Assembly (NCBI GenBank): GCA_027484425.1
Contig: JAIXSZ010000009.1
Location: forward strand, 1-64,000
Direction: 5' to 3'
DNA: 64,000 nt
DNA from: Sphingobacteriales bacterium
GTDB taxonomy: Bacteria > Bacteroidota > Bacteroidia > Chitinophagales > Chitinophagaceae
Part shown: positions 57,419 to 64,000 of the stretch, in pieces
Numbering within the stretch: the stretch's first letter is position 1
How the letters are laid out: every line of letters begins with the position of its first letter
The notes under the pieces: generated by a model
What the model was told of the DNA's origin: nothing
Seen by the model: only the letters and a program-made list of their open reading frames with translations
Database searches by the model: none
Position numbers and translations under genes: made by a program

Positions 57419-58483
57419 ATGCCAGTGTTACACAACCGCGTAAATAATGAGGAACTGAAACAGCGTATGCTGGCCGAAACTGAGCCTCGTACGACAGTGT
57501 CCTTCTACAAATATTTTCATATACCAGATCCGGTATTATTCAGAAACAGTTTATATCTCAGTTTTTCCGAACTAAAGGTTTTCGGTAGGGTGTATATAGC
57601 CAATGAGGGTATTAATGGTCAAGTAAGTGTGCCAGCCAGCAACTATGAAGCTATGCGAGATGCGTTGTATGCTGCGGCGCCTGAGCTGAATGGTATAAGG
57701 ATGAATATTGCACTAGATGACGATGGAAAGTCGTTTTGGGTGCTGCGAATGAAGGTGCGCCCCAAAATAGTAGCCGATGGTATAGAAGACCCTACATTTG
57801 ACATGGCTAGAACTGGAAAGTACCTGAAAGCCAAGGAATATAATGAACTGTCATCGGCACCAGATACAATAATAGTAGACATGCGCAACCACTATGAGTA
57901 TGAAGTGGGGCATTTTGAAAATGCGATAGAGGTGCCATCAGATACATTCAGAGACCAGTTGCCGATGGCTGCTGATATGCTGCGTGGTAATGAGGATAAA
58001 AATATCATTATGTACTGTACCGGAGGCATAAGGTGCGAAAAAGCTAGTGCCTACATGCTGCATCATGGGTTCAAAAACGTGTTTCATGTAGAAGGGGGGA
58101 TTATAGAATATGCCAGAAAAGCAAAAGAGGAAAACTTGCCGATAAAGTTTAAGGGTAAAAACTTTGTTTTTGACGAGCGGCTGGGTGAGCGCATAACCGA
58201 TGATGTGCTTGCTGAGTGTCATGTATGCGGCGCTCCTTGCGATGCACATACCAACTGTAAAAATGATGGGTGTCATTTGCTATTTATACAGTGCCCAACT
58301 TGTGCGGAAAAATATGAAGGCTGCTGTAGCCTAGAATGTATGGAGGAAAAGAACCTACCTGATGATCAGCAGCGCGAACACCGAGCCGGTAGGGAAAACG
58401 GCATGATGATTTTCAATAAATCTAAACAGCATCCGCTACGTAAGCACAGGAGTGAATGGAAGGCAATGCGGGGTGAGGAATAG
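57419..58483 (+). CDS. trhO: tRNA uridine(34) hydroxylase (rhodanese-fold)
   Basis: TrhO (formerly YceA) hydroxylates the wobble uridine of tRNAs, a step toward 5-methoxy- and cmo5-uridine, using a prephenate- or oxygen-dependent route. The protein has 354 residues; the ATG at 57419 gives MPVLHNRV. The UPF0176 N-domain (YKYFHIPDP...[17 protein letters not shown]) comes before a rhodanese domain with the active Cys200 in [18 protein letters not shown] Cys-rich C-terminal part ([14 protein letters not shown]...[17 protein letters not shown]) looks like a zinc site. The promoter is strong and a hairpin lies downstream. Confidence 0.93.
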   Translation: MPVLHNRVNNEELKQRMLAETEPRTTVSFYKYFHIPDPVLFRNSLYLSFSELKVFGRVYIANEGINGQVSVPASNYEAMRDALYAAAPELNGIRMNIALDDDGKSFWVLRMKVRPKIVADGIEDPTFDMARTGKYLKAKEYNELSSAPDTIIVDMRNHYEYEVGHFENAIEVPSDTFRDQLPMAADMLRGNEDKNIIMYCTGGIRCEKASAYMLHHGFKNVFHVEGGIIEYARKAKEENLPIKFKGKNFVFDERLGERITDDVLAECHVCGAPCDAHTNCKNDGCHLLFIQCPTCAEKYEGCCSLECMEEKNLPDDQQREHRAGRENGMMIFNKSKQHPLRKHRSEWKAMRGEE

Positions 58484-58505
58484 TCTAGAAGATTGTATTT
58501 GTATT

Positions 58506-58543
58506 AACTAATAACGCGGCAAATGTTTGTCGCGTTATTAGTT
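58506..58543. terminator. Hairpin between convergent trhO and DinB-like genes
   Basis: A perfect 13-bp stem (58506-58518 with 58531-58543) extends further inward to a loop of a few bases. There is no T-run in either direction, so termination strength is uncertain. Confidence 0.6.
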
Positions 58544-58563
58544 AAGAGTGTTACACACTTAGT

Positions 58564-59073
58564 TTACTTCCCAAAAGCTGCCATTTCATCGGCAGTGGGG
58601 CCATAAAAGCCGGGCAAAGGGATGTTTAACATTCGTAGATACACACCCAACTGTGCGCGATGGTGTACCAGATGGCTGTATGAATAGGAGCGTATCACTT
58701 CGCTTTTGGGCAAGACGAAGTGAATGGTTTCGCCAGTGCGCATAGTCCAACTTTTTTCGTAGTCTTCGTCTTTGCTGTTTTGAAGTGCACTTATTGCTTT
58801 TGCCACATTTTCTTCATGTATTGCCAGTAGCTCTTCTGTGGTAGTGGCTACTTTGGGTTTAAAGTCCATGTTTGCAAAGTCAATGCCATCGGTATGCAAT
58901 GTCATGGCTGTCCATCCTGGTACTTCTGCAATATGTACCGCAAGTGCTCCTAGGCGCATAGATAGTGTGTGAGGTTTCCAGTCTGCTTTGTCAAGTGGCA
59001 CCAGTTGTAGTATTTTACGGGTGTTGGCAGCTTCCTGCGTCAATTCTGCGATCAAAGATTCGTTAAGTGGCAT
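58564..59073 (-). CDS. DinB-family metal-dependent protein
   Basis: This 169-residue four-helix-bundle protein has the three metal-binding histidines of the DinB/YfiT superfamily: H47 (ALAVHIAEV), H134 and H138 (YSHLVHHRAQLGVYLR). Members include bacillithiol and mycothiol transferases and proteins of unknown role. Because two bacilliredoxin-type proteins are in this window, a thiol transferase function is possible but not shown. It is unrelated to DNA polymerase IV despite the shared name. Its start is 66 bases from the divergent endonuclease gene. Confidence 0.88.
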   Translation of the reverse strand: MPLNESLIAELTQEAANTRKILQLVPLDKADWKPHTLSMRLGALAVHIAEVPGWTAMTLHTDGIDFANMDFKPKVATTTEELLAIHEENVAKAISALQNSKDEDYEKSWTMRTGETIHFVLPKSEVIRSYSYSHLVHHRAQLGVYLRMLNIPLPGFYGPTADEMAAFGK

Positions 59074-59138
59074 TGTAGCGTGTATTTTTGCGGAAAGTAA
59101 ACATTTTTTTTCCTAAACCTCCTGATCACAATTTTCTT

Positions 59139-60161
59139 ATGTGGGTTCTTCGTTCGGTTATCGTTTTTTTCTTTGTTTTTCTTTTAAGTTTTACCTGTAT
59201 TGCTCAGCAGTCGGGTAAACGGTTGGCGGTAGCTTTTTACAATTGCGAGAATTTTTTTGACATAGAGGATAATCCGCTGAAAGATGATGATGAGTTTACA
59301 CCAGAAGGGAATTATAAGTACACAGAACGTATATACAGACAGAAGCTACACAACATAGCAAGAGTGGTAAAGGGCATGGGTGACCCAAAGGGACTAGCTA
59401 TGATAGGACTGGCGGAGGTAGAAAACAGTAAGGTGCTGAAAGATCTGGTGAATGAGCCACAAATAGCTGGCAGAAAATATAAGTATGTATGGTATGATGG
59501 ACCAGACCCAAGGGGGATAAATGTGGCATTGATATACGACCCTGTTATGTTCAGGCTAATAAACAGCAAGCCAGTGTCTATAAATATAGCTGGTACAGGT
59601 GGCAAGGTAGTGACCCGAGATGCACTGCAAGCCACAGGTGTGCTAGGTGGCGATACGGTAACGGTGCTGGTAAATCACTGGCCATCGCGCAGGGGAGGCG
59701 ATGCGGCAAGTGCGCCCAAAAGAATTATTGCTGCCAATGTAAACAAGAATGTAGCAGAAGGGCTGTGGAAAAAAAATAACAATGCAAAAGTGATAGTAAT
59801 GGGCGACCTCAATGATAATCCCGATGATGAAAGTGTAACAAAAATACTAAGGGCGGTAGCTGACAAAAAACTGGTGGTAAAAAAAGGATTTTATAACCCT
59901 TATGCGGCTATCTATAGCAATGGTGGAGGTACAGAGGTATACCGGAAAAAATGGAATCTATTTGACCAGATCATAATATCAGGTTCATTAGTGCAATGCA
60001 AAAACCTCTGCTTTGAAAAGGCAGAGGTTTTTAAGCCAAATTTTATTATCGATAAGTACAAAGGTCACGAAGGGGAGCCTCATCGATCGTTTAAAGGTAC
60101 GCATTGGATAAATGGTTACAGCGACCATTTTCCCGTTATAGTTTACTTTACGACCAGATAG
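59139..60161 (+). CDS. Secreted endonuclease/exonuclease/phosphatase family protein
   Basis: This 340-residue exported protein has a signal peptide (MWVLRSVIVFFFVFLLSFTCIAQ); the ATG at 59139 is chosen, since the longer open frame starts inside a TATTTTTG -7 box at 59083-59090. The catalytic fold is visible in FYNCENFFDIEDNP, GLAEVENSKVL, VNHWPSRRGG, VMGDLNDNPDDESV and GYSDHFPVIVYF, the residues used for metal and phosphate binding in this superfamily. It may act as an extracellular or periplasmic nuclease or phosphodiesterase. An intrinsic-terminator-like hairpin lies within its last 130 bases (60000-60031). The gene ends six bases from the convergent thiolase. Confidence 0.88.
   Translation: MWVLRSVIVFFFVFLLSFTCIAQQSGKRLAVAFYNCENFFDIEDNPLKDDDEFTPEGNYKYTERIYRQKLHNIARVVKGMGDPKGLAMIGLAEVENSKVLKDLVNEPQIAGRKYKYVWYDGPDPRGINVALIYDPVMFRLINSKPVSINIAGTGGKVVTRDALQATGVLGGDTVTVLVNHWPSRRGGDAASAPKRIIAANVNKNVAEGLWKKNNNAKVIVMGDLNDNPDDESVTKILRAVADKKLVVKKGFYNPYAAIYSNGGGTEVYRKKWNLFDQIIISGSLVQCKNLCFEKAEVFKPNFIIDKYKGHEGEPHRSFKGTHWINGYSDHFPVIVYFTTR
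60000..60034. terminator. Terminator-like hairpin inside the 3' end of a coding region
   Basis: AAAACCTCTGC (60001-60011) pairs perfectly with GCAGAGGTTTT (60021-60031), 11 bp around a 9-base loop, with five A's before and five T's after. It lies in the coding sequence for NLCFEKAEVFK of the endonuclease. It is well placed to terminate the convergent thiolase transcript, about 140 bases past that gene's stop. Confidence 0.6.
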
Positions 60162-60167
60162 AGTGCA

Positions 60168-61376
60168 CTATACACGCTCTAAAATGACAGCATAGCCTTG
60201 TCCTAACCCTATACACATGGTGGCCAATGCGTAACGTTTTCCTTGTTTGTGTAGTTCAAGAGCGGCACTATGCACTATTCTAGCCCCTGTCATCCCTAGT
60301 GGGTGACCCAGAGCTATTGCACCTCCGTTGGGGTTTACACGAGAGTCGTCATCGGCTATGCCTAGTAAGCGAGTGCATGCTAAGCTCTGAGCTGCAAAAG
60401 CCTCATTGAGTTCTATTACGTCAATATCATTAAGTGTTAGACCTGCTTTGGCGAGCGCTCTGTTAGTTGCACCTACCGGGCCAATACCCATGATGCGAGG
60501 TTCTACACCTGCTACAGCGGAGCTTACTATACGAGCCTTAGGGGTAACATCATATTTGTTGAGCGCATTGCCAGAAAGTATGTATACTGCGGCCGCACCG
60601 TCATTCAGTCCTGATGCATTCCCTGCGGTAACTGTTCCAGTCTTGCTGAATGATGGTTTTAGTTGTGCTAGTTTCTCTACAGTAGTAGAGGGCTTTATAA
60701 ATTCATCTTTGCTCACCACTATTGGGTCGCCTTTTTTCTGAGGCATTGATACAGCAGTTATCTCTTCTGCCAGCCTGCCTGACTGCTGAGCAGCAGCGGC
60801 TTTTTGTTGTGAGCGGTATGCAAAAAGGTCTTGGTCTTCGCGGCTTATGTTGTACATAGCAGCCACATTTTCGGCAGTGACACCCATAGGGTCAGTGCCA
60901 TATAATTCATGCATGCGAGGGTTTACAAATCGCCATCCAAAGCTGCTGTCAAACATTTGAGCATCACCACCAAAGGGTTGTGAGGTTTTGGCTATAACCC
61001 ATGGACTACGGGTCATGTGTTCCATGCCGCCAGCTATAAATACATCGCCATCGCCAGCTTTGATAGCTCGGGCTGCATTAATGATGGCAGACATGCCAGA
61101 TGCGCACAAGCGGTTGATAGTTTCGCCAGGAACACTCCACGGGATACCAGCTAGCAAAAGAGCCATCCTTGCAACGTTGCGATTGTCTTCACCAGCCTGA
61201 TTGTGACAGCCTAAAATTACATCGTCAATATCCTGAGCAGGTATATTGGGGTTGCGAGCTACAAGTTCTTTTAAGACTAGAGCAGCCATGTCATCGGCTC
61301 TGATGCCAGACAGCGCGCCACGAATATTGCCTATAGGAGTGCGTATACCATCTACTACATATGCTTCATTCATCAT
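60168..61376 (-). CDS. Acetyl-CoA C-acyltransferase (thiolase), 3-oxoadipyl-CoA-like
   Basis: This thiolase has 402 residues with the catalytic Cys91 (NRLCASGM), H358 (GHPLG) and Cys388 (MCIGLGQG). The stretch GCHNQAGEDNRNVARMA is typical of the 3-oxoadipyl-CoA thiolase group (PcaF/PaaJ) and less so of FadA or AtoB. It could take part in aromatic compound breakdown or in general beta-oxidation; no ring-cleavage, paa or fad gene lies nearby. The start at 61376 (MM) is the usual opening before NEAYVVDGIRTPIG. It is a cytosolic tetramer in the family. Confidence 0.93.
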   Translation of the reverse strand: MMNEAYVVDGIRTPIGNIRGALSGIRADDMAALVLKELVARNPNIPAQDIDDVILGCHNQAGEDNRNVARMALLLAGIPWSVPGETINRLCASGMSAIINAARAIKAGDGDVFIAGGMEHMTRSPWVIAKTSQPFGGDAQMFDSSFGWRFVNPRMHELYGTDPMGVTAENVAAMYNISREDQDLFAYRSQQKAAAAQQSGRLAEEITAVSMPQKKGDPIVVSKDEFIKPSTTVEKLAQLKPSFSKTGTVTAGNASGLNDGAAAVYILSGNALNKYDVTPKARIVSSAVAGVEPRIMGIGPVGATNRALAKAGLTLNDIDVIELNEAFAAQSLACTRLLGIADDDSRVNPNGGAIALGHPLGMTGARIVHSAALELHKQGKRYALATMCIGLGQGYAVILERV

Positions 61377-61471
61377 AACGGTGTAGTTTTTTTATTTATT
61401 TAGTGTTGAGTTTGCAAAGGTAATTGTATTTGCTCTGTGGCAAAGTAGAAGGGTGTGTTAAAGCACCTTGT

Positions 61472-62173
61472 TTATCCTTGCAGATGTATAGATATCACTA
61501 TCATGCGGGTGCTAAGGCGATCAATAGCGTTAGTAAGTTGTAATCCTCTATCTGGGAAAAGCTGATTAGACAAACCTTGACTTAACTTTATTTCTGGTGA
61601 AAAAATGAAATTAGGATTAAAAAAATCAAAACCTACTCCCAGTTCGAATCCGTAATCGAAATTATTGATTTTTAAGAACTCATCAGGGCGTTTTGAACGT
61701 GCATTTGCAGCCAAATCGTAATCAATTTTGAAACCAGTAAGTGCGTAAAATCTAAAATTATTGATTCTATCACTTTTAAACTTCAACTGAAAGGGAAGGT
61801 GCATGTATATCGACTCAATTGTGCGATTAGCAATACTGTCTGATGGCGGACCATATTCATAGATTAGCCTTTTTTCGGCAAAAGCTAACGAAGGAATAAA
61901 ACGGAAATCTATGAAGCGGGTAAGCCTAAGGTTGCCCAGCAAGCCAAGATTAAATCCTGGTTGCCACAAAGGTTGAATTCTTCTGAAGGTATCAGTAGTT
62001 GCAAAAGATGTAGAATAGTTGATACGGTGAACGGAAGTATTAATACCGAATGTGATGCCGAAGAAGTATAATTTATCATCATGGTCGGGCATGCTAAGCA
62101 TGTGGCGTTGTGCAGTAGCCCGCATACAAACCATAACTAACGCCAATGATGTTACAAACTTGCCGAAGTGCAT
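61472..62173 (-). CDS. porT: Type IX secretion outer-membrane protein PorT
   Basis: This 233-residue outer-membrane beta-barrel has a signal peptide (MHFGKFVTSLALVMVCMRATAQ). The PorT pattern is visible: an IxxxLPFQLKFKSDRINNFRFYALTGFKIDYDLA run, followed by YGFELGVGFDFFNPNFIFSPEIKLSQGLSN. PorT (SprT in flavobacteria) is needed for secretion of type IX substrates and for gliding. Together with GldD and the giant sorting-tailed protein it supports a working type IX system. It is on the same strand as the thiolase, 95 bases upstream of it; co-transcription is uncertain. Confidence 0.9.
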   Translation of the reverse strand: MHFGKFVTSLALVMVCMRATAQRHMLSMPDHDDKLYFFGITFGINTSVHRINYSTSFATTDTFRRIQPLWQPGFNLGLLGNLRLTRFIDFRFIPSLAFAEKRLIYEYGPPSDSIANRTIESIYMHLPFQLKFKSDRINNFRFYALTGFKIDYDLAANARSKRPDEFLKINNFDYGFELGVGFDFFNPNFIFSPEIKLSQGLSNQLFPDRGLQLTNAIDRLSTRMIVISIHLQG

Positions 62174-62472
62174 GAATAGAAAATGATTGAACTTTCTTAA
62201 ACGTAAAACACGAAGATACAGTATGTACCTGGTAAGTAAAACTGTATTGCAACCATTATCTGACCAAGTAAACTGAAATAACCATGCTATTTTATTGGTA
62301 ACATTTTTATCTTTTTCAGTAATCAGTTACGAATTCAATGCTGTTGTAACTATTCATGACTAAGTGAATTTCATTCTTATGCTATAATAATTTAATTTAA
62401 ATACTCTCGGTGAAAAGAAACATAAGTATGATACTTTGATGACTTTTCAGTACTTTTTATTGCTTTTTAGTT

Positions 62473-62571
62473 TAAATTTGTATGACGAACTTAGGTTGTA
62501 TTTGTTTATATATCTCATTTTCCTAACACCGTGATAACTTCGAGCCCCGCAACCACGGGGCTTTGTTTTTT
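62473..62571 (+). ncRNA. Candidate small RNA between an orphan -7 box and an orphan terminator
   Basis: TAAATTTG at 62473-62480 is a perfect -7 box with no downstream gene before a strong terminator at 62543-62571. Transcription from it would give a ~85-nt RNA. No well-spaced TTG was found upstream, so the promoter half is weaker than the terminator half. No open frame lies in it. Confidence 0.35.
62543..62571 (+). terminator. Orphan intrinsic terminator
   Basis: AGCCCCG (62543-62549) pairs with CGGGGCT (62556-62562) around a 6-base loop, followed by TTGTTTTTTA. It is 372 bases downstream of the porT start and upstream of the EGF-like gene, so it closes no known gene. Confidence 0.85.
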
Positions 62572-62718
62572 ATAAGTATTTACATTTTGTATGTGGGGGC
62601 GAATAGCAGTAGTGTTTGCTAAGAGAATATTTTACTAATTGAATTGTGGAAATTATCATTCTGAAAGCTATCTTTGAGTAAACAATTAATATCTTAGCTT
62701 TAAAAAATTACCTGAGAG

Positions 62719-63222
62719 ATGCCAAATAGAAATATCATACTTACATTTCTGCTTACCATAGCCCTGTTTTCCGCTATCACTTATACAGCTTGCAAAAAAG
62801 ATTCTTGTGAAAACGTTATTTGTATGAATCTGGGTGCATGTGATGGAGGAAAATGTGTATGCCCAACTGGTTTTGAAGGAGATAGATGTGAGGTGCTAAG
62901 TCGCGATAAATTGATAAAAACATTCAATGGCAGAGATACTTGTAACAAAGACACAGCTTTTTATGCCGTTTATCCTATTTACTTTAGGGCTATGCTAACA
63001 GATCCTCGAGAGTTGACAATGAAAAACATCCTTAACGATATGGACGATAGTGCGGTATGTACTATGCAGGGAGTTGATTCTTTTACTTTTCAGGGTAGCA
63101 ACAATAGCCTTACTTATATTGGAACTGGTCGCATTAGTAATGATTCATTATGGCTGAATTATAGAGTAGAGCGTGATACTTCTTCCTATACTTGCCGTTT
63201 TTTTGGTCAGGGTCTTAGGTAG
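62719..63222 (+). CDS. Lipoprotein with an EGF-like domain
   Basis: This 167-residue protein has a lipoprotein signal (FSAITYTAC, C25) followed at once by one EGF-like domain with six cysteines (C30, C35, C41, C46, C48, C57; CENVICMNLGACDGGKCVCPTGFEGDRC). The remaining ~105 residues are a beta-rich domain with two more cysteines and NDSLWLNYRVERD, a pattern also seen in other Bacteroidetes lipoproteins of unknown role. It is probably anchored to the outer membrane. The short EGF unit may be an adhesion or binding module. The gene stands alone, with its start at a clear ATG. Confidence 0.85.
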   Translation: MPNRNIILTFLLTIALFSAITYTACKKDSCENVICMNLGACDGGKCVCPTGFEGDRCEVLSRDKLIKTFNGRDTCNKDTAFYAVYPIYFRAMLTDPRELTMKNILNDMDDSAVCTMQGVDSFTFQGSNNSLTYIGTGRISNDSLWLNYRVERDTSSYTCRFFGQGLR

Positions 63223-63289
63223 ATGAATAATGTAGGTTATATCATTTCTGTTTTGAAGCTTGTGTGTATAATAATTACCTATTGGCAGA

Positions 63290-63322
63290 TTGGGTAGTAG
63301 TAGTAGAGTTGTAGTAAATTTG
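63290..63322 (+). promoter_or_regulatory. Promoter of the bacilliredoxin gene
   Basis: TTG at 63290-63292 and a perfect TAAATTTG at 63315-63322 are 22 bases apart, slightly longer than usual. The leader to the ATG at 63344 is about 17 nt. Confidence 0.5.
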
Positions 63323-63343
63323 CATCAATAAATACACAAAATA

Positions 63344-63757
63344 ATGTATCCAGAACAAATAGTTGCCCCAATGAAGGCTGAGCTTACATCTCAGGGTTTT
63401 AAAGAATTACTTTCCCCAATAGAAGTAGATAGCACTTTGAAGCAAGAAGGTACTACTTTATTGATGATCAACAGTGTATGTGGTTGTTCAGCCGGTACTG
63501 CTCGTCCAGGCGTGATAATGGCTGTGAAAAACTCATCGAAAATTCCAGATAGACTAACAACTAGTTTTGCTGGCTTTGACATAGATGCGGTTAAACAAGC
63601 ACGTAGTTATTTGTTGCCATATCCTCCATCATCACCAGCTATAGCGTTGTTGAAAGATGGTAAAGTAGTTCACATGATTGAACGCCACAACATTGAAGGC
63701 AGATCTGCGCAAATGATTGCAGCAAATTTGATTCAAGCCTTCGAAACTTACTGTTAA
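63344..63757 (+). CDS. BrxA/BrxB-family bacilliredoxin (YphP/YqiW-like)
   Basis: This 137-residue thioredoxin-fold protein has the CGC redox motif (C46-G-C48 in [15 protein letters not shown]) and a C-terminal Cys137. The family opening [19 protein letters not shown] and the [26 protein letters not shown] segment are both complete. It removes bacillithiol from protein cysteines after oxidative stress. YtxJ at 18207 is the other member of this repair system in the window. BrxA and BrxB cannot be told apart here. A terminator follows. Confidence 0.95.
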   Translation: MYPEQIVAPMKAELTSQGFKELLSPIEVDSTLKQEGTTLLMINSVCGCSAGTARPGVIMAVKNSSKIPDRLTTSFAGFDIDAVKQARSYLLPYPPSSPAIALLKDGKVVHMIERHNIEGRSAQMIAANLIQAFETYC

Positions 63758-63793
63758 AAGGCATGAAAGTGTTGTTTATGCTTTGTTTATATT

Positions 63794-63819
63794 AAAGGCG
63801 AGATTATTCTCGCCTTTTT
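63794..63819 (+). terminator. Intrinsic terminator after the bacilliredoxin gene
   Basis: AAAGGCGAGA (63794-63803) pairs with TCTCGCCTTT (63808-63817), a perfect 10-bp stem with a 4-base loop, followed by TT. Confidence 0.85.
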
Positions 63820-63821
63820 GT

Positions 63822-63852
63822 TTGTGTTCACTATTATGTAGTGTTAACTTCG
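63822..63852 (+). promoter_or_regulatory. Promoter of icd
   Basis: TTG at 63822-63824 and TAACTTCG at 63845-63852 are 20 bases apart. The -7 box has one mismatch to TAnnTTTG. The leader to the ATG at 63876 is about 20 nt. Confidence 0.6.
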
Positions 63853-63875
63853 CGCATCTCAAAAGACTAACACAA

Positions 63876-64000
63876 ATGACAACTCAGAAGATAACAATGG
63901 GTGCTGATGGGCGCCTTAATGTACCTGATAATCCTATTATTCCGTTTATTGAAGGTGATGGCATAGGCCCCGATGTATGGGGAGCAAGCAAGCTAGTCTT
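63876..64000 (+). CDS. icd: NADP-dependent isocitrate dehydrogenase, 3' end outside window
   Basis: The first 41 codons read [20 protein letters not shown], then [21 protein letters not shown]. The block [14 protein letters not shown] is the hallmark of NADP+-type isocitrate dehydrogenase, which converts isocitrate to 2-oxoglutarate in the citric acid cycle. The open frame runs off the window edge. The short leader with the promoter at 63822-63852 supports the ATG at 63876. The assignment rests on the N-terminal motif only. Confidence 0.9.
   Translation, partial: MTTQKITMGADGRLNVPDNPIIPFIEGDGIGPDVWGASKLV

Larger units (their letters stand above)
62174..62718. other. Intergenic region between porT and the EGF-like lipoprotein gene
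   Basis: About 545 bases carry no gene. The first ~300 bases are AT-rich and hold the minus-strand porT promoter. The rest holds the orphan -7 box and terminator at 62473-62571 and the AT-rich leader of the downstream gene. Confidence 0.5.

Noticed and set aside
58564-59073. Possible link of the DinB-family protein to DNA polymerase IV (dinB at 9819)
   Set aside because: The names coincide only; the fold is a metal-binding four-helix bundle with three histidines, not a polymerase.
61630-61660. GTTCGAATCC motif resembling a tRNA T-loop
   Set aside because: It lies inside the porT coding frame and no acceptor or anticodon arm fits around it.

Overview
The window is from the chromosome of a member of the Bacteroidetes (Bacteroidota), most like the Chitinophagaceae/Sphingobacteriia side of the phylum. 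The evidence is a PorT-type and a GldD-type protein of the type IX secretion/gliding machinery, a giant secreted protein with a type IX sorting tail, bacillithiol-linked redoxins (YtxJ and BrxA/B), many Sec-signal proteins and lipoproteins, and promoters of the Bacteroidetes form TTG-N19-21-TAnnTTTG. No phage, plasmid, transposase, rRNA, tRNA or CRISPR feature was found. Genes lie on both strands in short units separated by clear intrinsic terminators.

Layout. 1-7.84 kb: a tandem array of four paralogous secreted proteins built from a shared N-terminal domain, bacterial Ig-like modules and DUF1566/Lcl_C domains. The first is cut by the window edge and the fourth is frameshifted. 7.98-9.4 kb: a DsbA-like lipoprotein divergent from an HxlR regulator, with overlapping promoters that share an inverted repeat. 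9.8-12.9 kb: DNA polymerase IV and formate-tetrahydrofolate ligase. 12.9-16.4 kb: an AlgX/AlgJ-like SGNH protein with an MBOAT (AlgI-like) acyltransferase, then two small exported proteins. 16.8-20 kb: MATE exporter, YtxJ, a methyltransferase and a secreted hypothetical. 20.1-23.4 kb: tadA, gldD, a DUF3467 protein and guaA. 23.8-45.3 kb: one 7,167-residue secreted adhesin-like protein that fills a third of the window. 45.4-64 kb: mostly housekeeping genes (agmatinase family, DUF523, holB, dtd, mnmE, pth, a pair of M16 peptidases, PspC, trhO, DinB-like, an endonuclease/exonuclease/phosphatase, a thiolase, porT, an EGF-like lipoprotein, a bacilliredoxin), ending in the first 41 codons of isocitrate dehydrogenase.

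How it fits together. The cell-surface theme is strong. GldD and PorT belong to the machinery that would export the giant protein, whose last ~85 residues look like a type IX sorting domain. Its 35 consecutive ~89-residue repeats each carry exactly two cysteines, and a DsbA-like thiol oxidoreductase is encoded nearby. The DUF1566 array is a second set of modular exported proteins, evolving by module gain and loss and by sequence exchange between neighbours. The AlgI/AlgX-like pair suggests O-acylation of a surface polysaccharide. Two proteins of bacillithiol redox repair and the HxlR/DsbA pair suggest active thiol homeostasis.

The best candidates for something undescribed are the 35-copy repeat of the giant protein, the expanding DUF1566 array, and the divergent HxlR/DsbA control region. 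No multi-gene system of a clearly new kind was identified.
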